A DNA stretch of 64,000 nt from Billgrantia lactosivorans (GTDB lineage Bacteria; Pseudomonadota; Gammaproteobacteria; Pseudomonadales; Halomonadaceae). Positions 1 through 8,219 of the stretch are shown in pieces. Under the pieces are notes generated by a model. The model ran no database searches. It saw nothing but the letters and a program-made list of their open reading frames with translations, and had not been told where the DNA came from. Numbering within the stretch: position 1 is the stretch's first letter; each line of letters starts with the position of its first letter. The position numbers and the translations under genes are program-made. The stretch spans positions 355,517 to 419,516 of the forward strand of contig NZ_QHGY01000002.1 in the NCBI RefSeq assembly GCF_003254665.1. Reading direction: 5' to 3'.

Positions 1-139
1 TGCCCACGATCTCCCCCTCGACTGTCGCGACATGGCAGATCGAGCGTTCGAGGTAGTGCTTGATGGCGTCTAGCGAGGGATCGGCCTCCAGCAGAAGATT
101 GAGAGGTGCCTCGGCGCTGGGTACGGATTTGATTTGCAT
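1..139 (-). CDS. GNAT-type acetyltransferase, N-terminal part (cut by window edge)
   Basis: Only the first 46 or so codons are inside the window. The start ATG is at 139 and translation runs off the left edge. The visible protein begins MQIKSVPSAEAPLNLLLEAD and continues through a stretch ending HVATVEGEIVG. That layout, a short leader, an amphipathic helix, then a strand with a V-x-G-E-I-V-G turn, is typical of the beta1-alpha1-beta2 start of GNAT acetyltransferases. The acetyl-CoA-binding loop would lie outside the window, so substrate cannot be judged. It reads away from the azoreductase gene, which is on the same strand upstream. Confidence 0.5.
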   Translation of the reverse strand, partial: MQIKSVPSAEAPLNLLLEADPSLDAIKHYLERSICHVATVEGEIVG

Positions 140-262
140 GTCGGTGTTCCTGCGACGTATCGGGTAGCGGCCGTGTCCGTATGACGACGCGCCGACTGAC
201 AGAGGCTACAGGGACGAGGCCGGGGCGTCATGCGCCCCGGTGTTTGGCCATTGAAGGGGCCA

Positions 263-982
263 TTAGGCTGGCTGCAACTGGCGCCTGGCCGTAGCTTCGC
301 TGAGCAGGCGCTCCACCAGCCGGTCGATACGCGCCAGGGCGCTTTCGGTCGAGGCCGCCAGCGCCTTGCCGCCTTCCTCCTGGTGCTCAATGGCGATGTC
401 GTGAAAGTCACCGATGCCGATGAACTGCAGGGCGGTACGAACGCTCGGTTCCAGGTGGTTGAAGGCCGCCATGCTGCGCCCTGGATCGAAATCGTAACCG
501 CCGCGAGAGGAGAGCAGCACCGCATGCCGTTTCCGATCGGCGAGCAGCGGCACATATTGCCCCAACGGCATGAATGGGTGGGCGCCGTAGTCCAAATCGA
601 AATCGACGGTGCGGCCTATGCGGACGATATTGTCGATCCAGGCCTTGAACGCGGCCGGCGGGCCGAAGTTGTACATGGGTACGCCGAGCACCAGGATGTC
701 GGCTCGCTCGACCTCGTTGACCAGGGCATCGCTCTCGGCAAGCACTGCCCGCATCGGTTCGGTCAGTCGCTCGATGGGCGTGAAGGCGGCTTCGATCCAC
801 TCGACGCTGGTCAGCTGTGGCGGGTTGGCGCCGATATCGCGATAGACGATTTCGACATCCGGCTCCAGAGTGCGCCAGTGCGAAACGAAATGCTGGGTCA
901 GCCGGCGGGTATGCGAGCCGTGGTCGTGAGTGCCGGCACGGCCGGGCCGCGGGCTCGCATCGAGGTGAAGTAAACGCGTCAT
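263..982 (-). CDS. FMN-dependent NADH-azoreductase / NAD(P)H quinone reductase family
   Basis: A 239-residue cytoplasmic flavodoxin-fold oxidoreductase. It begins MTRLLHLDASPR, the phosphate-binding start of AzoR-type flavoproteins. It carries the FMN-contact loop PMYNFGPPAAFKAWID around residues 100-117, followed by R-x-G-R-T, and a second flavin loop with SSRGG. Family members reduce quinones and azo dyes with NAD(P)H by two-electron transfer, so a role in quinone or electrophile detoxification is likely (inference). At about 240 residues it is longer than the usual roughly 200, with an extra loop near residues 13-22. The start has a clear GGAGA ribosome site. A LysR gene is divergent from it across 140 bases, the usual arrangement for LysR control. 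Confidence 0.85.
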   Translation of the reverse strand: MTRLLHLDASPRPGRAGTHDHGSHTRRLTQHFVSHWRTLEPDVEIVYRDIGANPPQLTSVEWIEAAFTPIERLTEPMRAVLAESDALVNEVERADILVLGVPMYNFGPPAAFKAWIDNIVRIGRTVDFDLDYGAHPFMPLGQYVPLLADRKRHAVLLSSRGGYDFDPGRSMAAFNHLEPSVRTALQFIGIGDFHDIAIEHQEEGGKALAASTESALARIDRLVERLLSEATARRQLQPA

Positions 983-1122
983 GGGTTTTCTCCGTCACTG
1001 GGTTTAGTATCTATTGAATGAGTTGTTCTCAGTCATGCCTGTGGCTCGTTTCATATAAGCCTGAAGCCAGGCAGGGCGACAAACGACGATTCTTTTTCAA
1101 TAGTGGAAAATAAAACTCAGCC
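983..1122. promoter_or_regulatory. Divergent promoter region between azoreductase and LysR gene
   Basis: This 140-base intergenic stretch serves both genes. CTATTGAA at 1011-1018 recurs in inverted orientation as TTCAATAG at 1096-1103. The spacing of about 78 bases is longer than a single LysR site, so these could be two half-sites or chance AT-rich boxes. LysR-type proteins commonly bind such divergent regions, but no binding site is proven here. Confidence 0.35.
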
Positions 1123-2037
1123 ATGATGCCGCGACGACTGCCTTCGCTTTCCGCCCTGCGCGCCTTCGAGGCGGCGGCGCGCCACCTCAGTGCCAAGCGC
1201 GCCGCCGAGGAGCTCTCGGTCACGCCGACGGCGATCAGCCACCAGATTCGCCAGCTCGAGGAGAGCCTGGGGGTGGCCCTGTTCGTGCGTCGGCCGCGGC
1301 AGCTGATACTGACGGCGCAGGGGCAGGCACTGCTTGGCGTGCTGAGCGAATCCTTCGATGCCATCGCCGAGACGGTAACCAAGCTACGCCGGCCGCCGTC
1401 GCGCCAGGCAGTCACGCTCTCGACCACGCCGGCCGTCGCCGCACGCTGGCTGCTGCCCTGGGTCTGCCTGCTGCGCGATGCCCATCCGCAGATAGACCTG
1501 AGCATCCAGGTATCCCATGACTGGGTCGCCCTGGACGGCATCGTCGCCGACATGGCGATTCGCTATGGCGAGGGCCCCTGGCCCGGGCTCGTCGCCGAGA
1601 AGCTGTTCGATAACGTCTTCATTCCCGTCTGCAGCCCCGCGCTGGAACTTCACACTCCCGCCGAGCTGGTGCGCCATACGCTGCTGCATTTCTCATCGCC
1701 CAAGGCGACCGCACCGGTGGACTGGGCGGCCTGGCAGCGTCGGGTCCTGGTGCCGGGGCTCGATGTCAGCGCCGGCTTGCTGTTCTCCGATGAATCCCAC
1801 GGCATAACGGCGGCGCTGGATGGCCAGGGCGTGGCCCTGATGAGCCGTCACCTGATCGCCGAGGAGCTGCGCCAAGGGCGCCTGGTCCAGCCGTTTGGCC
1901 CCGAGATCACGGTGCTGCCGTTTCATCTCGTCTATCCCCCCGAAAGGCTCGGGGAGCCGGCCATCGCCGCAGTGCGTGAGTGGATCCTGGGGTTGAATGA
2001 AGCGACTGCCCGCGAAAGCGTATGCCATGCCCAGTAG
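1123..2037 (+). CDS. LysR-family transcriptional regulator (GcvA-like)
   Basis: A 304-residue LysR regulator. The N-terminal winged helix (about residues 5-65) has the classic pattern LRAFEAAARHLSAKRAAEEL, then SVTPTAISHQIRQLEESLG and LFVR. This is closest in style to the GcvA/AmpR group. The rest is the periplasmic-binding-like effector domain, with a segment MAIRYGEGPWPG typical of GcvA-like proteins. It probably controls the divergent azoreductase gene and itself (inference from arrangement). Start: two adjacent ATG codons at 1123 and 1126, and no strong ribosome site decides between them. It ends ten bases before the convergent ECF gene's stop. Confidence 0.85.
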   Translation: MMPRRLPSLSALRAFEAAARHLSAKRAAEELSVTPTAISHQIRQLEESLGVALFVRRPRQLILTAQGQALLGVLSESFDAIAETVTKLRRPPSRQAVTLSTTPAVAARWLLPWVCLLRDAHPQIDLSIQVSHDWVALDGIVADMAIRYGEGPWPGLVAEKLFDNVFIPVCSPALELHTPAELVRHTLLHFSSPKATAPVDWAAWQRRVLVPGLDVSAGLLFSDESHGITAALDGQGVALMSRHLIAEELRQGRLVQPFGPEITVLPFHLVYPPERLGEPAIAAVREWILGLNEATARESVCHAQ

Positions 2038-2046
2038 CCTGGCGCT

Positions 2047-2919
2047 TCATGGCACCAGTCCGGTGAGCTTGTCGGGATTGCGCACGATGAAGATATCCGT
2101 GGCATACCCTGAGCGGTCGTAGGCGAAGGTCACCGCAGCGACGACACTTCCCTCCTTGCGCATCACGCAGCCGTAGCCCCCGTTGATGTCGGCTTCACGC
2201 CATTCATAGTCGGCCCAGTACTGGCGCAATCGGCTGGCCAAAAAGCCGAGTACAGTCGACTTGCCGTGCAGCGGCTCGAGCAGGGTGGGCACCTTGCCGC
2301 CGCCGTCGGCACTCAGGCGAACCTCGGCCGAGAGCAGGTTCGCGAGCCGTGCCGTGGCGCCTTCGGTGATGGCGAGCCGGAAGGCCTCCAGCAGCGCCTG
2401 CTGGCGTTCCCGCGGTGGGGTGTGCCGTTCCTCGGCGGTCTGGAGGTTGCTTCGTGCCCGGGACACCAGCTTGCGACAAGCCGGCTCCTTGATCTCGAGC
2501 ATGGCGGCGATCTCGGTGTAGGGCGTGTCGAAGATCTCGTGCAGCAGGTAGGCCGCTCGCTCCTTGGGCGACAGGCGCTCGAGCAGCAGCAGGAAGGCGG
2601 TGGAGAGCGAGTCGGCCAGCTGCATGCTGCGTTCCGCATCGGAGACGACGATGGTCGGGATGGGCTCGGGTAGCCAGGCGCCGACATACTCGACCCGAGC
2701 CCGGTGGGCGTTGCCCAGCAGATCGAGGCAGCGTCGCGTGCAGGCCGTGGTCAGCCAGGCGTGGGGCGTATCGATAGCCTCACGGTCCGCTGCCTGCCAC
2801 TTGAGAAAGGTGTCCTGCACCGCATCCTCGGCGTCGGCGCGCGAGCCGAGGATGCGATAGGCCAGCCCCAGCAGCATGGGGCGGGCCTCCTCGAAGTGAA
2901 GCAAATCGGCGGAAGGCAT
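2047..2919 (-). CDS. ECF41-type RNA polymerase sigma factor with SnoaL-like C-terminal domain
   Basis: A 290-residue extracytoplasmic-function sigma factor. Sigma region 2 lies at about residues 8-75 and region 4 at about 105-160, with the helix TEIAAMLEIKEPACRKLVSR. The ECF41 signatures are all visible: WLPEP between regions 2 and 4, then DGGGK and NPDKL in the roughly 120-residue C-terminal extension. In this family the extension replaces a separate anti-sigma factor and modulates activity. ECF41 genes usually neighbour a small oxidoreductase, decarboxylase or epimerase. Here the partner is the monooxygenase gene just upstream, whose stop overlaps this start by one base (TGATG), so the two are translationally coupled. 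Confidence 0.9.
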   Translation of the reverse strand: MPSADLLHFEEARPMLLGLAYRILGSRADAEDAVQDTFLKWQAADREAIDTPHAWLTTACTRRCLDLLGNAHRARVEYVGAWLPEPIPTIVVSDAERSMQLADSLSTAFLLLLERLSPKERAAYLLHEIFDTPYTEIAAMLEIKEPACRKLVSRARSNLQTAEERHTPPRERQQALLEAFRLAITEGATARLANLLSAEVRLSADGGGKVPTLLEPLHGKSTVLGFLASRLRQYWADYEWREADINGGYGCVMRKEGSVVAAVTFAYDRSGYATDIFIVRNPDKLTGLVP

Positions 2920-3251
2920 CAGGCTGTCTCGGAAATCGGAGCCGCCTTGTCCTTGGCCCAGGCCACGGTGGCAGCATGAATCTCGGGCGGATGACCCAGC
3001 AGGGGCGTTACCGCGGCGACATAGGCTTCGTATGCCGGCCCCTGCATGAATGCCTGTGCATCCGCACCGTCGGCGTAGCGCTGGAAGACGCGGATCGTGT
3101 CGGGATCGCCATCATCGTAGCAGTAGAAGTAGGCGTCGTGGACCTGGCGCTCTTGGATGCTCGGCATCAGGTGAGACTCCCACAGGCGCCGTACCTCTTC
3201 GCGCTTGCCGGGGAGTGCCTTGTGCTTGATGAAAAGCGTGCTCTGGTTCAT
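2919..3251 (-). CDS. Putative quinol monooxygenase (ABM/dimeric alpha-beta barrel family)
   Basis: A 110-residue protein starting MNQSTLFIKHKALPGKREEV. The start at 3251 was chosen over an upstream one because homology-like sequence begins there. It has the ferredoxin-like dimeric alpha-beta barrel pattern of antibiotic-biosynthesis monooxygenases: an N-terminal strand, a helix with K-R-E-E-V-R-R-L, the Y-F-Y-C-Y strand, a helix around FQRYADGADAQAFMQG, and a closing P-P-E-I-H strand. Family members oxidise quinols or act in stress metabolism without bound cofactor. As first gene of the ECF41 pair it is probably the dedicated target or partner of that sigma factor (inference). Confidence 0.7.
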   Translation of the reverse strand: MNQSTLFIKHKALPGKREEVRRLWESHLMPSIQERQVHDAYFYCYDDGDPDTIRVFQRYADGADAQAFMQGPAYEAYVAAVTPLLGHPPEIHAATVAWAKDKAAPISETA

Positions 3252-3360
3252 GCATGACTCCTGAATCGCTGATGTAAGGTAGAGAGATGAAGGCCTAGTG
3301 GCCGTCACTGTCATGACGATTCAGGAAGGCGCTGTGTGACATGCGGTTTCCAAGTGCAGG

Positions 3361-3537
3361 TCAATGCATCGTTTCATCTGGCTCCGGATGAAGAGTCAGT
3401 AGGCTACCATGCTCGCGGTATAGCCCGATGTCGCGCAGCATTCGCGGGTCGCACTCTCTCAATGCGAGATAATCCTGATGGTTGGGAATACTTCGATCGC
3501 CTCGCTTCAGCCATGTGATGAGCTTGTGCAGGAGCAT
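3361..3537 (-). CDS. DUF1127 family small protein
   Basis: A 58-residue protein starting at the ATG at 3537, behind a GGGGAAAGGGAC ribosome site. The frame is open further upstream, but only this last part has recognisable character. The core L-x-x-W-x-K-R, then the 'LRECDPRMLRDIGLYRE' block, is the DUF1127 pattern (helix, then 'L-x-D-I-G' and an R). Such proteins are short, arginine-rich and often regulatory; in alphaproteobacteria some bind RNA or tune phosphate and carbon metabolism. Function here is unknown. It is the last intact core gene before the insertion-sequence graveyard. Confidence 0.65.
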   Translation of the reverse strand: MLLHKLITWLKRGDRSIPNHQDYLALRECDPRMLRDIGLYREHGSLLTLHPEPDETMH

Positions 3538-3977
3538 GTCCCTTTCCCCAAAGTGACGTCTCACTGTGACTTTGCGGCTCCGGTCGAGAGGGAACACTCC
3601 GTTTATTGTCCTCGAATGCGTTCGGCCCACCCAGAGGGTGGCCGAAAAAGCATGGCCTATGATCAGGGGCGTGAAATGCCTCAGCATGCAAAGGTCGTCC
3701 AGGAAACCGGCATCGCTATTTATTTTTGCGATCGGCAACATGGAGGCATATGCGGCCTAGAATATGCTTCGACTTTAAATGTCCGATAGAAGTGCTGAGA
3801 ACTGATGGATAAGCACCATGAAAGCCCACCAACAAGCAAATGAGTGTGTTGCACTCAGAGTCTGCCACTGCCCCAACCAGCAGCGGTTAAAGGCTCCAGG
3901 GTGCCGCGTTGGCTTGTGGCAACAAAGCCGACCTTGTATCCTGACAGCGCGGCAAGTCAGCCAAGGAAAGTTCCAGC
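3538..3977. other. Intergenic stretch without a supported gene
   Basis: No reading frame here shows a domain, ribosome site or codon pattern like the neighbours. The first 100 or so bases probably hold the promoter of the DUF1127 gene. The rest is the border between normal chromosome and the mobile-element remnants. Base composition shifts towards AT around 3700-3850. Confidence 0.5.
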
Positions 3978-4621
3978 ATGCAGGGTGCACACAACACCGC
4001 AAAAGAGTCTCGCACAACCACTCGCACCCGTTTAGCGAACATTCGCACCCGCGTGGCGAAGGCGTCCAGGCAAACCGTAACAAGGCTGTGCGCCGAGATT
4101 CGCACACCGCGCTTCATTGGCGCCTCCCAGGTCGCACTGGTCTGGCTGGTCGTCTTGTGTGGTTTCGGTCTGACCGTTGGCAGCGAGCGCCAAAACACCT
4201 TAGCTGACCAGAACTTTGAGCCCTTTCAACTGCCCACAGCGCAGGACGCTCAGGTGATTCTTCCCACCGAGCTTGGCGGCACGTTGGAGCCTGCCGCCGG
4301 CTTTGAAGGCTACCCATACACGCGCAGTGAGGGGCGCTATTGATTCAACTTGATCCTGCCAGCCAACCACGTGCCCGGACTGACCATGGATGCTCCTGTC
4401 GGCCTAGAAAACATTCGCCTGCTGGCGCAGGAAGGCAGCCTGCTGTGCGCTCCCGAAGTAGAGTTTAATCTATCTGCAGATCCCAGCAGCATAGGCATCA
4501 AGGCCTACCTTGACCTGTCACAGCAGAGCACCAACTACTGGAGGCCCTCGGTTGCAGGGTATCGGGTGGAGGTGCGATGGGATCGGCGCTTCCAGGGCTG
4601 TCCCTACGAGCAGTCGGTGTT
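3978..4621 (+). pseudogene. Unidentified coding remnant split by one in-frame TGA, one predicted membrane helix
   Basis: Two open stretches lie in the same frame, 3978-4340 and from about 4344 onward, separated by a single TGA at 4341-4343. The first part has a basic N-terminal half, a hydrophobic segment VALVWLVVLCGFGLTVG (about residues 52-68) and a proline-rich tail. The part after the stop (LILPANHVPGL, then DAPVGLENIRLL) continues smoothly until it meets IS66 transposase sequence near 4622. I read this as the 5' part of one gene, inactivated by the stop and cut off by the insertion sequence. I do not recognise the family. A membrane-anchored component from an integrative element is possible, but unproven. 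Confidence 0.4.
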
Positions 4622-5558
4622 GGTAAGCCGACCATCAGCCGCTCTACCGGCAGGCACAGATCTTTGCCCGCGCGGGCGTGGAGATACCGCGCTCCACTCT
4701 GGCGGAGTGGGTCGGCATCTGCGGGGTGCGACTGCAGCCGCTGATCGATGCCCTGCGCGACATCCTGCTCACCGAACCGATACTGCATGCCGATGAAACG
4801 CCAGTGCCGATGCTGGCTCCGGGCAAAAAGAAGACTCATAAGGCCTACCTCTGAACCTATGCCACCACGCCCTACGCCGAGCTGAAGGCAGTGATCTACG
4901 CCTTCGCGCCCGGGCGCGGTGGCCAGCATGTCCGCGACTTCCTCGGCGGCTGGCAAGGCAAACTGATCTACGATGATTAAAGCGGCTACAAGCAGAGCTT
5001 TACCAACGGCGTCACCGAAATCGGTTGCATGGCCCACGCCCGACGCAAGTTCGTCGACCTGCACGTGGCCGGCAAGAGCCAGGTCGCCGAGCAGGCCATC
5101 GAGCTCATCGCCCAGCTCTACCAAGTGGAGCGCGAGGCCCAGTCGCTGAGTGCGGAATAACGCCAACGGCGACGCGACACCCGAGCAAAGCCTATCGCCG
5201 ACGCGCTACACCGCTGGATGCTGGCTCATCGCGAGAAGCTGCCCAATGGCTCGGCGACGGCCAAGGCGTGGATTACAGCCTGAAGCGCTGGGTAGCACTG
5301 ACGCGATACCTGGAGGACGGCAGACTGCCGATCGACAACAACCGGGCGGAGAACCTGATTCGCCCCTGGGCACTGGGCCGCTCGAACTGGCTATTTGCCG
5401 GGTCACTGCGCAGCGGTTAGCGCGCTGCCAACATCATGAGCCTGATCCAGACTGCCAAGCTGAATGGCCATGAACCGCATGCCTACCTGAAAGACGTGCT
5501 GACTCGGCTGCCGACGCAGAAAGCCTGCCAGATCCACGAATTCCTGCCTCAGCACTGA
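4622..5558 (+). pseudogene. Decayed IS66-family transposase (TnpC), C-terminal two-thirds
   Basis: Reading across lesions recovers an IS66 TnpC: LYRQAQIFARAGVEIPRSTL, then ILHADETPVPML (catalytic Asp), then GCMAHARRKF, and near the end DNNRAENLIRPWALGR with the catalytic Glu. Lesions are a TGA near 4852 in place of Trp, a TAA near 4978, a TAA at 5158-5160, a one-base deletion near 5269 that shifts the frame, and a TAG at 5418. The normal stop is at 5556. The N-terminal third and the accessory orfs of IS66 elements (tnpA, tnpB) are absent. The element is dead. Confidence 0.85.
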
Positions 5559-5591
5559 AAATCGGTCGACTGATCACTCGCAAAGGGTGAT

Positions 5592-5605
5592 GGCCGGGCG
5601 CTTAC
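5592..5605 (+). repeat. Probable right terminal inverted repeat of the IS66 remnant
   Basis: The sequence GGCCGGGCGCTTAC, about 35 bases after the tnpC stop, resembles the usual IS66 end, which reads GTAAGC from outside inwards. A related sequence, GGCTAGCCGCCTAC, stands at the same distance after the second copy of the tnpC 3' end (6722-6735). That supports these being true element ends. Confidence 0.5.
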
Positions 5606-5833
5606 CGTAGATGATCCATGGCTAATGCCAGCCAACACCGTTAGTTCGCCATACCCCCCAGGCGCTAGGGCAATCATGGCGATGTCGCGCGGGACCCTGA
5701 GCAATTGATGGATCCAGCTGAGCCAGTACCGAAACCAATGGGATTAAGTCCTCCCCACTCTACACCGGTGTCGCTGCGCCACACTGATTGGTAAGAGCAT
5801 CACTTACCAGCCTTAGGATGAGGAGAACTCCCT

Positions 5834-6290
5834 ATGAAGATAGGCCGGGTCGGCGTCGATATCGCAAAGTCCGTTTTTCATGTTCACGCTGTGGATCGCC
5901 ATGATCAGGTCCAGTAGGCGGCAAGTACCCCCGTCATAGGTGACTGGATGCTCTCTCCAAACGTGTGCCTGTCGGGGCCGTGATCGGTATGGAACTGCGC
6001 TGCGTTTCACCACTGGGCACATGCGCTGCAGGCGCGTGGCTATCAAGCTGGATGCGGCCCAATTCGTTAAGCAATACGTAAAGAGCAACAAGAACTACCG
6101 TGTCGATGCCGAAACCATCTGTGGAGTCATGAGGCGGCCTAACATGAGCTTCGTTGCGGTCAAGACTGTCTACCAGCAGGATGTCCCGGCGGCACATCGG
6201 TTTCGTGAAGAGTTGGTCCGCCAGCGGACGGCCAAGGCCAACCAGATCCGCGGCCTGATCGGCGAGTACTACGGTAAGCGATCCACTAAC
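5834..6290 (+). pseudogene. Decayed IS110-family transposase, N-terminal part
   Basis: The frame opens at an ATG at 5834 behind AGGAGAACTC and reads MKIGRVGVDIAKSVFHVHAV, the DEDD-domain start of IS110 transposases (the first catalytic Asp is in G-V-D-I-A-K). A stop follows near 5915 and the frame breaks. IS110 sequence resumes as AAQFVKQYVKSNKNYRVDAE and later REELVRQRTAKANQIRGLIG, then ends near 6290. The C-terminal transposase_20 domain with its serine is missing. About 450 bases remain of an expected roughly 1 kb gene. Confidence 0.8.
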
Positions 6291-6310
6291 CCCATCTGTG
6301 CCGGCTTGGC

Positions 6311-6485
6311 TCAGGCCGGTAGATTGCCTTTCCACCGCCACGGCAGCAAGGTGCTGAGATTATCAACGTCGCCGCGTGTTGGCAGCGTCTCGAACACGAA
6401 TTGCAGGTATTTGTAGGGCGAGAGGCCATTTGCTTTGGTGGTCTCGATCAGGCTGTAGATGGCCACGCTGGCCTGGGCACCGCTC
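6311..6485 (-). pseudogene. IS66-family TnpC C-terminal fragment, minus strand
   Basis: On the minus strand about 58 codons read as a TnpC C-terminus: SGAQASVAIYSLIETTKANG, then LSPYKYLQFVFETLP and a terminal LLPWRW. It belongs to a different IS66 subtype from the plus-strand copies. It begins abruptly at about 6485, directly against the start of the plus-strand fragment, in a homologous part of the gene. Confidence 0.75.
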
Positions 6486-6486
6486 G

Positions 6487-6703
6487 GTGTATGGCTGTTT
6501 GCCGGCTCGCTGCACAGCGGCCAGTGCGCTGCCAACATCATGAGCCTGATCCAGTCTGCTTTATGCCGTGCATGGCATAATCTGCCAAGTTGAACGGCCA
6601 TGAACCGCATGACTACCTGAAAGTTGGGCTGGCTCGGCTGCCGACGCAGAAAGGCAGTCAGATACAGGAACTCCTGTCTCAACACTGGAAACCGGGCGCC
6701 TGA
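6487..6703 (+). pseudogene. Second copy of an IS66 tnpC 3' end
   Basis: This stretch repeats the last 180 or so bases of the 4622-5558 remnant with moderate divergence. It reads LFAGSLHSG, ANIMSLIQ, then after a short insertion LNGHEPHDYLK and LPTQKGSQIQELLSQHW, with stop TGA at 6701. It is interrupted by a 26-base insertion (see 6555-6585). A probable IS end, GGCTAGCCGCCTAC, follows at 6722-6735. Confidence 0.75.
6555..6585. repeat. 21-base palindromic insertion flanked by TCTGC direct repeats
   Basis: Compared with the sister copy near 5450, this IS66 fragment contains an extra 26 bases. The extra sequence is a 21-base near-palindrome at 6560-6580, with arms TTATGCC and GGCATAA, plus one extra copy of the five bases TCTGC. 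TCTGC stands on both sides (6555-6559 and 6581-6585). The pattern looks like an insertion with a five-base target duplication, or the scar left by one. Confidence 0.55.
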
Positions 6704-6742
6704 ACACTCGCAAAGGGTGATGGCTAGCCGCCTACCCAGTAC

Positions 6743-6967
6743 CTAGTCGAAGGTGCCGTCATTGCGCCACTGACGAAAGCGACAATAGACGGTCTTGGCC
6801 CATAGCGATGGGGAGACCCCGCCACTTGGTCCCGTAGCAGAGGACTAAGAATATTCCATTGAGCATCTGGCGGTCATCTCGTCGCGGGCGCCCCATGATC
6901 AGCGGCGGGAAACGATATCCTCGATTATGTGCCAGCGCTCGTCGGAAAGTTCGTAACGTACTGCCAT
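6743..6967 (-). pseudogene. Decayed IS5-family (IS427-like) transposase, N-terminal fragment
   Basis: From the ATG at 6967 the minus strand reads MAVRYELSDERWHIIEDIV, then a stop. In a shifted frame it reads MGRPRRDDRQMLNGIF, then K-W-R-G-L-P, and in a third frame KTVYCRFRQWRNDGTFD before a stop at 6743. These are the consecutive N-terminal blocks of IS5/IS427 transposases (DUF4096 domain). At least two frameshifts and stops are present, and the DDE catalytic domain is absent. Confidence 0.8.
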
Positions 6968-7238
6968 TCACGCCTCCCCTGCCATGACAAGAGGGAGTGG
7001 AGCAATCAGGACTTTTTAGGCAGAACATAAGGCAGGCGTGGGGAGTTGGCGGCACATACCCAAAGCCCAAAATCGGCATTCGCCGCCGTCCTTGCTGGGT
7101 GCCAATCTTAGCGGATCCATCGCAAAGCTCTACGCACTGGGTTGTCCTTCTCTACCCGTTCGTCAATGCAGCCGTGCGGCGAATCACCTTGACAGCGAAT
7201 GGCACAATCACACGCCCTTCAGTCGGTTTTCAGGAGTT

Positions 7239-8219
7239 CTACGCTAGCCATGAGGCAGCCTCGGGATTCACGCAGCGCTCCGGGCGCTTGCCGTCACAAA
7301 TTGCCGCGATCTGCTTGGCCGAAGCAGCACATTGCACCTCGACCGAGCCAGGCGTCAACCCGCCGATATGCGGGGTTGCGATGACCTTTGGGTGGCGCGC
7401 GACAACAGCGGTAGGCATTTGCCGATACGAGCGCCCAACATCGACCCCGGCCCCTCCAAGATGACCATTGTCGAGGGCAGCAAGCAAGGCTGCGTCATCG
7501 ATCAGGTTGCCCCGTGCGGGATTGATAAAATACGCGCCTTGCTTCATCGCCGCGAAAACCTCGGCATTTATCATCTCCTCGGTCTCCTCGGTCGCCTTGG
7601 CTAGACAAATCACAAAATCGGACCGGGACAACAATTGCGAGAACGTTACTTGTTCAACCCGCTCGTCACGGATCGTCACATAGGGATCCGCCGCGAGGAT
7701 AGTCATTCCGAAGACCATGGCCAAATCGGTGAGATATCGGGCGATTTCGCCAAAGCCGATTAGGCCGATCGTCGCTCCGCGAAGCTCCGGATAAAGGCCC
7801 GGTGTCGGCGTCTCGCCCGCATGATATAGCTTCGCCCCGGCGGTGATCTGCCGTGATAGGTCGAGCATAAGCCCGATGATCAGCTCTGACACGCCGGCGG
7901 TAAAGACGGGGGGACCATTGGTGACAAGCACACCGGCTTTGGTGGCTGCGGAAACATCGACATTGCGGTAATCAACCGCCCACCGGACGAAGGCCCGCAG
8001 ATGAGAAGCATGGGCGAAGAAATCCTCATCAGCCACCGTTACGCCGAAGCTATGGACGATATCGCAGTCCTCGATTTCTTCATAGAGACGCTTACGCTCC
8101 CAATGACGCTCGCCCTCATTCAATTTTAGCTTCCCAATCTTAGAGAGCAATTCAAACGGCGTGTCGCCGTAAAGCTGACGAAGCTCCCACTCGGGATGAG
8201 GCAAAAGAATGCGTAACAT
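7239..8219 (-). CDS. D-2-hydroxyacid dehydrogenase (NAD-dependent)
   Basis: A 326-residue cytoplasmic dehydrogenase. The start is MLRILLPHPEW at 8219, chosen over an in-frame codon 33 bases upstream because AGGAGAAG stands just before it. The NAD-binding Rossmann loop is G-L-I-G-F-G-E-I-A. The catalytic Arg is in NPARGNLID and the catalytic His in ATPHIGG, with an acidic residue in the GVDV region between them. The family interconverts 2-oxo acids and D-2-hydroxy acids (glyoxylate, hydroxypyruvate, phosphoglycerate and others). Lying next to a catabolic island that ends with glycerate kinase, it could handle a hydroxy-acid intermediate (inference). Flanked by IS remnants on both sides. Confidence 0.85.
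   Translation of the reverse strand: MLRILLPHPEWELRQLYGDTPFELLSKIGKLKLNEGERHWERKRLYEEIEDCDIVHSFGVTVADEDFFAHASHLRAFVRWAVDYRNVDVSAATKAGVLVTNGPPVFTAGVSELIIGLMLDLSRQITAGAKLYHAGETPTPGLYPELRGATIGLIGFGEIARYLTDLAMVFGMTILAADPYVTIRDERVEQVTFSQLLSRSDFVICLAKATEETEEMINAEVFAAMKQGAYFINPARGNLIDDAALLAALDNGHLGGAGVDVGRSYRQMPTAVVARHPKVIATPHIGGLTPGSVEVQCAASAKQIAAICDGKRPERCVNPEAASWLA

Noticed and set aside
3818..4207. 129-codon open frame overlapping the split ORF
   Set aside because: Cys/His/Arg-rich translation without domain character. The frame of the 3978-4621 remnant has the more protein-like sequence.
6560..6580. Palindrome read as a dif/XerCD recombination site
   Set aside because: In dif-type sites the ATAA and TTAT half-site ends face the central region. 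Here TTAT and ATAA are at the outer ends, and the 28-base layout is absent.
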